NCBI RefSeq assembly: GCF_003076475.1
Contig: NZ_CP020919.1
Location: forward strand, 1,054,001-1,118,000
DNA: 64,000 nucleotides
Source: Flavobacterium kingsejongi
Lineage (GTDB): Bacteria > Bacteroidota > Bacteroidia > Flavobacteriales > Flavobacteriaceae
Direction: 5' to 3'
Shown: positions 49,701 to 53,414 of the stretch, in pieces
Layout of the letters: every line of letters starts with the position of its first letter
How positions within the stretch are numbered: the stretch's first letter is position 1
Translations under genes and position numbers: made by a program
The notes under the pieces: model-generated
The model's input: the letters and a program-made list of their open reading frames with translations, nothing else
The model's database searches: none
What the model was told of the DNA's origin: nothing

Positions 49701-52078
49701 TGATTGGACAACCGGAAACACTGGTTATTACCACCACAAGTATCGTTCAGGAATTGTGTGTAGGAGCTTTAAATGCTTCCTTCACCATTGCTATAAGCGG
49801 CGGAACAGCACCGTATGCGACAAGCCTAAATGCAGCAGGGCCATTTGTGCCGAACCAGTTTACCTTTGAAAACCTTGCCGGTGGACAATCGTATACGGTT
49901 TATGTCAAAGATGCTAACAATTGTATTACTCAGGCTATTGTCACTTTTGCCACAGCAGTAGCAATAACTCCAGCAGCACAGGTAACCTACAATTGTACCG
50001 ATAATCTTCCGGGCAATAGTATTACAGTTACTGTAAATCCAATTGTAGTCAATGATGTTCAATATTCATTAGATGGTGTAACCTACCAAAATAGCAACCA
50101 GTTTTTCAATCTTGCTGTAGGATCACATACCATTTACATCAGGCATACTAATGGTTGTGTGAAGACCACCACGGTTATTATTGTCGCTAAACAACCGCTA
50201 CAGGCAGTAACGACCAATACCAACATCGTATGTAATGGTGCCGCTACAGGTAGTATCAGCATCTTTGCAACCGGAGGTAATGGCGGCGTACAATATGCTA
50301 TCTCACCAGCATTCAACTTTGGAACAACAAACGTATTTACTGGCTTGGTTGCAGGGACTTATAGTGTCAAAGCACGTGATGGTATTGGTTGTGAAAAAAC
50401 AATTACAGTTACCATTACCGAAACTCCTGCCTTAGTCGTTGGAATTGCCAGTGTAACACAGGAAGTATGTATCGGGACACACAATGCTTCGGTAACTTTA
50501 AGTGCTACGGGCGGAACAGCACCGTATTATACCAGTCAGTCTCCAACAGGTCCGTTTATACCGAATCTTATGACGTATAATAACCTGAATGGTGGACAAA
50601 CCTATACATTCTACATACGGGATCAGCGCAATTGTAGTATCATTCCGGTAATTGTAACACTGGACAACCCGGTAGACCTGCAGGCATCCCTGGATCTGGT
50701 ATACAACTGTGCTGTAAATGCACCGGGAAATACAGTAACGGTACACGTGAATCCAGCTATTGAAGCTGCGGTACAATACAGCATTGACGGTGGAACATTC
50801 CAATCAGGGAATGTCTTTACCAACCTGAGTGTTGGAAATCATAGCATTGTAGTACAACATAGCAATGGTTGTACGAAAACACTGCCAGTAACCATCAAGG
50901 TTATCCAGCCTATCAAGTACAACACCACACAAACACAGGTAACCTGTGCAGGACTGAGCAACGGTAAAATTGTAGTTGCAGCAACCGGTGGAGAAGGTGT
51001 ACTGCAGTACGCTATTTCTCCGGATTACATATTAACCACCAATCCGGTATTTGATAATCTTCCGGCAGGAAACTATACGATCCGGATTGAAGATCAAATC
51101 GGTTGTTTCCATTTGGTGAATATTGTAATTACAGAACCAAATGCACTTGAGGTGAATGTGCTCGACCTGATGCAGGAAATTTGTAGTGGTGATGCCAATG
51201 CAACTATAGAAATTGAAGTAGCCGAAGGGACAGGGCCTTACAGTACCAGCCTGAATCCAAATGGCCCATTTGTACAGGATCAGTTCTTGTTTGATGGACT
51301 GGCAGGAGGGCAGCAGTATACTGTTTATGTGAAAGATGCCAATGGGTGTGTGACCCAGATGAATGTCACATTAGACCAACCAATCACCATCAATGCCATT
51401 CCGAATGTAGTGTATAATTGTGTGGATAACACCACTACAATTACGGTAAACCAGGCGGTAGCCGGTCAGGTGACGTATGCCCTGGACGGAGGAACTTTCC
51501 AGACAACGAATGTATACCAGAACCTGGCTCCAGGAAACCATACTGTTGAGGTAGTACATGCAGCAGGCTGTTCCCAAACCGTACCATTTACAATCATAGC
51601 CGTAACCCCACTAACGCTTTCCGTATCACAAACCGGATTAAACCAGATTACAGCAGTGGCCGCAGGAGGTGCAGGAGGTTATACCTACACTTTCAATGAA
51701 GTAGACAATGGAATGAACAATGTATACGTAATCAACCATACTGCTTTGTATGTGGTTATTGTAACCGACAGGAACGGTTGCCAGGCCAAAGCTGAAATTG
51801 CGATGACATTTGTTGATATTGAAATCCCGAATTTCTTTACGCCAAATGATGACAATCACAACGACCACTGGTCACCACAGAATACACAGAATTACCCGAA
51901 TATCAATACGCTGATTTTTGACCGTTACGGAAGAAAAATAGCCACATTGCGTCAAGGGCAGCAGTGGAATGGGCAATACAACGGTACCCCACTTCCTACA
52001 GGCGATTACTGGTATAAAATTACCTTAGGCGATGGTAGTGACAGAGAGTTTGTCGGACATTTCACCATTTACAGATAG
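34712..52078 (+). CDS. sprB: SprB giant surface adhesin of gliding motility
   Basis: With 5788 residues this is the largest gene here. A signal peptide (1-26, ending LLSAQ) precedes a non-repeated N-terminal domain (about 28-375), a DUF11-like domain (about 376-540) and Ig-like segments (545-800). From about 810 the protein is a stalk of some fifty SprB-type repeats of 75-85 residues with recurring TGGTxxYxY, LxAGxYTVxVxDxxGC motifs. An unrelated domain of about 215 residues interrupts the stalk at 1770-1985. Six near-identical triple-repeat supermodules occupy about 4296-5643. The end (about 5700-5788, IPNFFTPNDDNHNDHW) is a type B sorting domain. SprB is the mobile adhesin carried along the cell by the gliding motor and exported by the type IX system with SprF. 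It is 4 bp after sprD and is followed by sprF after 88 bp. Confidence 0.93.
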   Translation: MNKLPHLTFTKKLLTVSLLLFTVLLSAQQAVPFSIRYQKNLKGDMTMIANNIVNRKTNNQSPNNAYNAVGTQSSNNDNLDMRYIDVDNDNSTFSSSTATLTYPSTIDPACTKIVYAGLYWSATYRYKIGNTNGTGTGTRDNDFNKIKLKLPTGNYIEITGEKIFDGFYNTSFVSNSPYACYADITDYVKNLSNPEGVYTVADVRSTEGDISGGVSGGWNIFFVYENPKLPGKYITSYDGFAGVNSGLGTLDINYSGFNTLPAPFPVNAKLAAAALEGDNKITGDQLQFKGATAANFSALGNDLNPSNNFFNSSVTVDNVATIGRNPSSVNTLGYDSDIVSIKNINNEVLPNNSTAATLRLVSTGDTYFMFFNALSVEIIEPEIKLVKTVHDIAGNDIAGANVGLGDYLDYVIRFQNTGNDAGHNFVIDDILPINTSLIDVNLVEAPGVSYTSNPVTSQLHFTIPDVLVQVGKPVYTIKLRVRVATTCKELKNACSNFIQNQAFATYTGILNNIIISDSPSSVGLDNCGFGYQGPANFLVNVDSCVYDMDVLLCGAQATLTAAGGYASYQWTNASGAVIGNSQTLIVNTPGIYTVHDTPAAPCFNNIIEHFNVTLFGTNQANPIIPFASTVVECPNNGELLPNIFLCGINDSKLLNLNISGATSIVWEKLNEASCPAITPEDCANKNSTCTWAQQATGQNYNVTTAGQYRLVINYENGCFNRFYFNVYANLLDPHYEFKPLICNTPGAIRVTNLPDTYEFQLVNHANEAIVYPYQNNPNFIINQSGSYDVLIRQIGVVGGCIYTIPQIGITNTPFTVTKIIKNATCNGLGSIRLQPANAAPQYYYSISGTSSNTSGPVIDNDYTFTGLNPGNYTITVTTADGCSYTDTAVITDYRNMSLTAAVTQSVSCVSGTIELTAAAGLPQYLYAIYSYNGVLQNPASENYQNAAVFEIEPGREGLYVFTVSDANNCSVLSNPVTISAQPNATYTPLVTNVSCFGAANGAIQYTIGNTNGYTLSYDLLDAAQTIIASNTTGSFTNLAPGDYSIVMNQVRGTISCPVTATYTITQPLSALTGQAQIVQAYTCTTTGSIGIVAGSVQGGTTPYQYSIDGITFGNASVFTGLTNGTYTIKIKDAKGCTTETNALVLVPLNPPTDLTFAKTAITCPTLVSTVTVTVVGGNTPFTYAITAPTAVANGNNNVFTNLTAGTYTFKVTDAKGCTYSEDYFIASIVPIQVTGAVDNNVTCFTAADGAATFNVSGFATTYSYTINGGTAINNQTNPTIPLTNLAAGTHTVIVKDNSTQCTATAFVTITKPATALALTTTVTAIGCTANGSVTVNATGGWGGYTYQLTLPNATVVGYQNGAVFNNLTQTGTYTVKVKDANGCVATGTFALTAATAPTATISTGSDLCYDTTNQATIIVTATGGTTPYTYSINNATPVSTNSFLITTAGTYTIKVTGANGCSTTVTQVIAPALTIGVTAQNIPTCGTAATINVTTSGGSGTKQYAVQTLPSGTKTYSTTIPTSITGVGNYMVWVKDAIGCEASFPITITKNAPIVVTETHTNILCYGSATGSITVTATGGSSVYTYSLNNTTVTGTSNSFTNLGAGTYTIRVKDSQNCIVTKIITITQPPFSLTASAGISRDSSCDTTGGLTEVRITNAEGGVLPYTYSFNGTTYGNSNIGNLPVGTHTVYIKDANGCIYPMTVTVNANLPAPVITTTVVPNCNGTSNITVNAGSTAFTYTYSLDGVPNVPPTSNIFNNVAAGPHNITTTYGAATPPTPSNLLLETFGTGANTSISNISSTYCYEPQDGTNPCGSDQMINDGEYCVTKKIQPAYGDWVVLPDHTGDLNGRMLVVNIGGVAGLGGIIYEKPINQIIPNQNVIVSLWGLNLMRSYTNKGKPDIVIQLVTTGGTVVQQLNTGQIPNNELWNNYVVSLNPGSNTSLKLVLRTNSTVTDGNDLAVDDIKVTQVPEICGTTITTPVVITNTAFTATITGSQNISCNAAADGAVTVQAQNFGPYFYSLNNGTTWIPAPTASPFTITGLPAGNTTILVKGTNADSCIKTLTQTLTQPNAIALTVTPTPKTCLVAGTVTALGTGGSGNYQYLLTYPNGTTVTAPQNSGLFTGLTIVGTYTVKVTDTNGCTTTKTFIISEPNAPVATISNSSDICYDADKASITIDVTGGVAPYTYSLNGQSPQNEATFSNLIPGLYTVTVKDSYGCTTTVSQTIAEQLTSGAILTKTLDCSPSPNASITVSVAGGTAPYKYQVSFNGADYGTLTAFTGSNFVYPALLAGTYTFQITDAKGCIIQTSTTTVPVLVLPVLNSVTQIKPILCAGGADAEIQLSYTASSAVTISVVNTTTGVNYGNQTSGLPKGTYLVTITDINSCPATKTITIAEPNPITYAHDEENIICDGVNEAIIKGKINITGVAGGTGQYTYHLYNDNGEILPSFGPTTATNHTFDILEFGIYKISVTDANGCVTIVPNIRIASPPNSLAITAVPGTVTCTEGNVKVTVGSAIISPGPFYFSIYSTNPVPTYPGPTYQPGTGDGGLSAIFEGLTPGVLYSFIVYDETTHCYYYQEAESPIPTLSSLVVSVPTPTNVSCVGNADGNVSFTFSNWSAGTTAVEYQIFKAQQNTPQSSVGSSNVSGTSVTVNNFATLAPGNYYIKFTQIGGPTSGCTSATGYFSIAQSTDPLIVKATITKNDNCNVKAGQITVTAQQGTAPYQYMVLPTGSTAPTLATWAGTTSSVFNADGGSYTAYVKDANNCIRAATPILLPTDPAPFISATVPNQCTAADTNFTIQVNRIANGIAPYNFSLDNGAPVTQSAATFTYTNLSSGSHSVTITDANGCGNTVNITVYPPLNGSAPTIVQPTCGENNGSISVTAIGGSLQPNYRYELQGPMTVPVGTASLFTGLAPGNYTVVISDLTTNCTTSIPAVLNTPTPVTFTATATAVSCAGGNDGTITVHLDTTANDNPAYQYAIDGGALQNNPFFSGLTAGSHNIKVTSGKNCTLTQTFTVPTPDPIVISPAAIALSGFQCATGNTVENAVITIDPALITGGTGTYTIYEFSSGGTILQTGTNPHYISTNTAGGVILIKVYDTKSCLGTQTVTIPGYNALVSAEVVVTSTITCATGETIRIDVQTSLASTTDLEYSIDGTTWQDSNVFTALTIGSYTFTVRNKITGCILYVTHVVANPNTFDITVTKINEVICAGTATGALTFAISDPVYNGPFNWEIFHSDTTTTGIAGTQANNGPTPIQYLPVGDYYVKITLNNTPYCNQEEPFFIAAPALGPLTGGADFTAITCLGNDGTITISAEGGWGEYTYYAGTSTPVAAEYTTATLWENLAPGNYQVWIQDQNGCAVKITDILLANPDPITGTLHIVQQNCTGIQGQLEVLNTAGGQGSNYSYQLVLDGTPVGDPQTETLFTNLGAGVYTVIISDQWNCMMPLGPVTFYEALGQTVTIVKPIQCGTVNPGGAVTITPVGGSAALQYTVVYPDGTTTATNTDGIFTNLTQAGIYTFSVLDTVTNCTHSITQELEAPTPVLFSATPTAVSCFGGNNGSIAITLDPANDNPDYTFSINGGTPQTNPLFTGLIAGTYDIIVTSGKLCTLTQPITVTQPLELTATATATAFGCTTANSPTTSLLTIIAQEGTLPYTYSINGEAYFEFNTFTIADTAAQQTINVSVKDANGCIAVTTVSIDPLPVITNSSVDQVTALTCTNDELVHITVTGGSGTFTYQLLPSGTPQPDPDFALTAPGNYTFQINDTVTGCYVTTLTYEVGIVNTINVTATAITAVTCFGTHDGALSITVNDYTGPYDYTVTNTNGQTVNGSSTTAANPLLITGLAAGNTTVSVIATGTPYCSALSNTVTIGSPAEALSIGLTATANVTCLNNQGGIAALASGGWGTYMYQLVNTTTGITIQDYAANNNFTGLSAGQYTIAVRDAGNCTVTDTIELIQPTVISASISASVTAVNCYGQANAVITAINVTGGQGTYAYILNTYDATGTTIVSSSGIQNSPAFTGLGAGIYSITITDGWNCDITTPIQTITQPQPLVGNLSLTTSITCNNPAIITIAATGGTAPYQYSTDGSTYNGTVNYPVTAGTYQFYVKDANGCTAVLTNALTIDPVQPLLLNLDLSGAHINCFGGATATITSNATGGLGNYQYSLLDANNTVIAGPQSSGFFSGLVAGNYYIAVNSGDCYAKSALIPITDPLPLTVVVPINTTDVTCHGLLDGTVTLEASGGTGIIQYAITPHLDQFVNNNVFTGLAPGNYQVIVQDQAGCFELLSITIGEPDELQAEVASVTQELCVNDGNGSITIAITGGTAPYSTSFNTPDNYIQDQLVFNNLTGGLGYFILIKDAHGCETGLFVTLDAPVEVIPSATIVYNCTDNVPGNIVTVSVNAEVLNEVQYAMDANDYQPGNTFTNVAPGTHIISVQHTNGCIKTTTIEIEEKLPVQATTTVTNATCNGTATGAIAITATGGTGIVQYGIAPDYIMSDNPVFENLAAGNYTVLIRDTIGCETTVNATVTEPDLLVATLDTVTQELCTDDANATISVAITGGTAPYSTSLEAAGPYVLDQLTFTGLTGGQTYTVYVKDANNCLAQIDVTLDAAVTIQPVADITYQCNNNSPENTVTITVNPAVVGAVTYALDGGSYQNSNIFNSVAVGNHTVQVQHTNGCIKTVSFTVEAKQPVQATTVVTPVTCNGASTGSIAITATGGTGTLQYAISPNYTFGSNPAFTDLPAGNYTVLIKDSIGCELSLNEVIGQPETMAITTTTIVQELCVGDANATFTIAITGGTAPYSTSLEATGTYVLGQFTFANLTGGQTYTVYVKDANNCLAQIDVTLDAAVAIQPVADITYQCTNNSPENTVAITVNPAVAGAVTYALDGGTYQNSNVFTNVAVGGHTVQVQHTNGCIKTVSFTIEAKQPVQATTVVTPVTCNGASTGSIAVTATGGTGTLQYAISPNYTFGSNPIFSNLPAGNYTVLIRDGIGCELILNEVIGQPETLVITTTSIVQELCVGALNASFTIAISGGTAPYATSLNAAGPFVPNQFTFENLAGGQSYTVYVKDANNCITQAIVTFATAVAITPAAQVTYNCTDNLPGNSITVTVNPIVVNDVQYSLDGVTYQNSNQFFNLAVGSHTIYIRHTNGCVKTTTVIIVAKQPLQAVTTNTNIVCNGAATGSISIFATGGNGGVQYAISPAFNFGTTNVFTGLVAGTYSVKARDGIGCEKTITVTITETPALVVGIASVTQEVCIGTHNASVTLSATGGTAPYYTSQSPTGPFIPNLMTYNNLNGGQTYTFYIRDQRNCSIIPVIVTLDNPVDLQASLDLVYNCAVNAPGNTVTVHVNPAIEAAVQYSIDGGTFQSGNVFTNLSVGNHSIVVQHSNGCTKTLPVTIKVIQPIKYNTTQTQVTCAGLSNGKIVVAATGGEGVLQYAISPDYILTTNPVFDNLPAGNYTIRIEDQIGCFHLVNIVITEPNALEVNVLDLMQEICSGDANATIEIEVAEGTGPYSTSLNPNGPFVQDQFLFDGLAGGQQYTVYVKDANGCVTQMNVTLDQPITINAIPNVVYNCVDNTTTITVNQAVAGQVTYALDGGTFQTTNVYQNLAPGNHTVEVVHAAGCSQTVPFTIIAVTPLTLSVSQTGLNQITAVAAGGAGGYTYTFNEVDNGMNNVYVINHTALYVVIVTDRNGCQAKAEIAMTFVDIEIPNFFTPNDDNHNDHWSPQNTQNYPNINTLIFDRYGRKIATLRQGQQWNGQYNGTPLPTGDYWYKITLGDGSDREFVGHFTIYR
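40020..40665 (+). other. Non-repeat domain inserted in the SprB stalk
   Basis: Residues about 1770-1985 lack the SprB repeat motifs. The segment has a different composition and the pattern LLLETFGTG ... YCYEPQ ... DGEYCVTKK ... DDIKVTQV, reminiscent of jelly-roll carbohydrate-binding-like domains. SprB repeats resume directly after it. Confidence 0.55.
47600..51640 (+). repeat. Six tandem 711-bp supermodules within sprB
   Basis: The CAGGAA of the QE(L/V/I)C landmark is at 47615, 48326, 49037, 49748, 50459 and 51173, giving four exact 711-bp steps and one of 714. Each 237-residue supermodule contains three SprB-type repeats. Copies two to four are the most similar. Confidence 0.88.
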
Positions 52079-52091
52079 CAGGACTAAAGCA

Positions 52092-52121
52092 ACAACTGTT
52101 CTTGATAAACAGGACAGTTGT
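52092..52121 (+). promoter_or_regulatory. Stem-loop between sprB and sprF
   Basis: ACAACTGTTC and GGACAGTTGT form a 10-bp stem (one G-T pair) with a 10-nt loop, 14 bp after the sprB stop. No T run follows, so it is not a standard terminator; it could stabilise or process the message or lower read-through. Confidence 0.5.
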
Positions 52122-52166
52122 CAGCCTTTAGGATCAAAAATTACAATTCCATATTTAAGAAATAAA

Positions 52167-53105
52167 ATGAAAAAAATATATACCCTGATCTTGTTTTGCT
52201 TCCTGATTAAAGCCTCAGCCCAGGAGCTTAATATTCCTACGTTTACCCAATACCTGGCAGACAGCCCTTTTGTGATTTCGCCTTCCTATGCAGGAATAGG
52301 GGATAATGTCAAGATACGCGCCAATGGCCTTACACAATGGGTAGGGATCAAAGGAGCTCCGGACAACCAGTCGGTAGCTGCCGATATGCGTATTGAAGAT
52401 CGTTCCGGTATTGGTGTTTTCCTCTACAATGATAAAAATGGAAATACAAAACAATCGGGTGCCAAGTTTTCCTTTGCTCATCACCTGATGCTGGAAAAAT
52501 ACAGCGATCAGTTTCTTTCCTTAGGGATATCCTATAACATGAACCAATTCCGGATTCAGATCGAAAACTTCAATGGGCCGGATATCGGCGTAACCAACAA
52601 CCGGGCTATCGTAAATCATAACTTTGATGTTTCGGCCTTGTACCGGATCCATGATTTTTATTTTAGTTTCGCTGCCAGTAATATCCTGAACAAAAACCTG
52701 GATAAGTTTGCGATTAACGAACCCAATACACTCCGAAACTACCAGATTTATACCGGATATACTTTTAAAAGCAAAAGCTCTGACCTGGAAGTAGAACCAT
52801 CTGTATTTTACCAGCTTTATGAAAGTGATGGCAGGTCGTCTACCGATGTCAATCTAAAACTAAGGATGATGAGTCATGGGGAGGATTATTATTGGGCGGG
52901 TATTTCCTATAGGTTCCTGAACGATCAGATGTTTACCCCATTGAATATCGGCCCTATGGCCGGAATTAAAAAGTCCGGTTTCTATTTTGCCTATTCATAC
53001 CAAATTACCACGAATGAATTTATTTCCATGAATTCAGGAACACACATGATTACCTTAGGACTGGATATCTTCCAGGGTGTCAGCAATTGTGCCTGTACGC
53101 TATAA
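52167..53105 (+). CDS. sprF: SprF, PorP/SprF-family protein required for SprB export
   Basis: The 312-residue protein has a signal peptide (1-19, MKKIYTLILFCFLIKASAQ) followed by a PorP/SprF outer-membrane barrel domain: LNIPTFTQYLADSPFVISPSYAGI, the NPSYAG-type signature of the family, then SVAADMRIEDRSGIGVFLYNDKNG. Unlike the two other PorP/SprF proteins in the window it has no SPOR-like extension. In F. johnsoniae SprF is needed for SprB to reach the cell surface, and the gene stands directly after sprB here as there. The start at 52167 was chosen because an upstream in-frame start at 52032 lies inside sprB and would precede the signal peptide by 45 residues. A strong terminator follows at 53129. 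Confidence 0.9.
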   Translation: MKKIYTLILFCFLIKASAQELNIPTFTQYLADSPFVISPSYAGIGDNVKIRANGLTQWVGIKGAPDNQSVAADMRIEDRSGIGVFLYNDKNGNTKQSGAKFSFAHHLMLEKYSDQFLSLGISYNMNQFRIQIENFNGPDIGVTNNRAIVNHNFDVSALYRIHDFYFSFAASNILNKNLDKFAINEPNTLRNYQIYTGYTFKSKSSDLEVEPSVFYQLYESDGRSSTDVNLKLRMMSHGEDYYWAGISYRFLNDQMFTPLNIGPMAGIKKSGFYFAYSYQITTNEFISMNSGTHMITLGLDIFQGVSNCACTL

Positions 53106-53128
53106 CGTATTGCAACAGCAGTCCATGA

Positions 53129-53169
53129 AAAAGGCTATTACACCAGATCGTGTAATAGCCTTTTTTTTT
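53129..53169 (+). terminator. Strong intrinsic terminator of the spr operon
   Basis: AAGGCTATTACAC pairs with its complement across a 6-nt loop and is followed by nine T, 24 bp after the sprF stop. Confidence 0.88.
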
Positions 53170-53191
53170 GGTACTAAACCTATTTAGCAAT

Positions 53192-53338
53192 TCAATACAC
53201 GCCTATAGAAATATAATACACACCTATAGCAACTCAATACACGCCTATAGAAATATAATACACACCTACAGAAACTCAATACACGCCTATAGAAATATAA
53301 TACACACCTATAGAAACTCAATACACGCCTATAGCAAT
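53192..53338. repeat. 21-bp minisatellite, seven units in alternating A/B order
   Basis: Seven contiguous 21-bp units share the core AATACAC(G/A)CCTATAG. Type A (G at the variable base) alternates with type B (A), giving a 42-bp higher-order repeat: A-B-A-B-A-B-A. Only one or two further substitutions occur among the copies. The array lies between two facing terminators. Confidence 0.9.
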
Positions 53339-53355
53339 GAGGCAATCGTTCATAA

Positions 53356-53394
53356 AAAAAGAGACTATTCACAAATGTAGAATAGTCTCTTTTT
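53356..53394 (-). terminator. Terminator of the LTA-synthase-like gene
   Basis: AAAGAGACTATTC and its complement form a 13-bp stem with a 9-nt loop and A/T runs on both sides, just beyond the minus-strand stop at 53415. Confidence 0.82.
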
Positions 53395-53414
53395 AGTGTA
53401 TGCTGGAAAGTATC

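Noticed and set aside
50739..50754. CACGTG in sprB as a parS site
   Set aside because: The flanks (CGGTA and AATCC) do not form the required TGTT(C/T)/(G/A)AACA arms.
52032..52166. Upstream extension of sprF into sprB
   Set aside because: The extra 45 residues precede a clear signal peptide that begins at the ATG at 52167 and fall partly inside sprB.
53192..53338. CRISPR array
   Set aside because: The 21-bp units are directly adjacent with no unique spacers, and no cas gene is present.
53168..53380. A 70-residue frame of heptapeptide repeats over the minisatellite
   Set aside because: It starts at a TTG inside a terminator, consists almost entirely of the 21-bp repeat, and a comparable frame exists on the opposite strand, so the pattern follows from the DNA repeat and not from coding.
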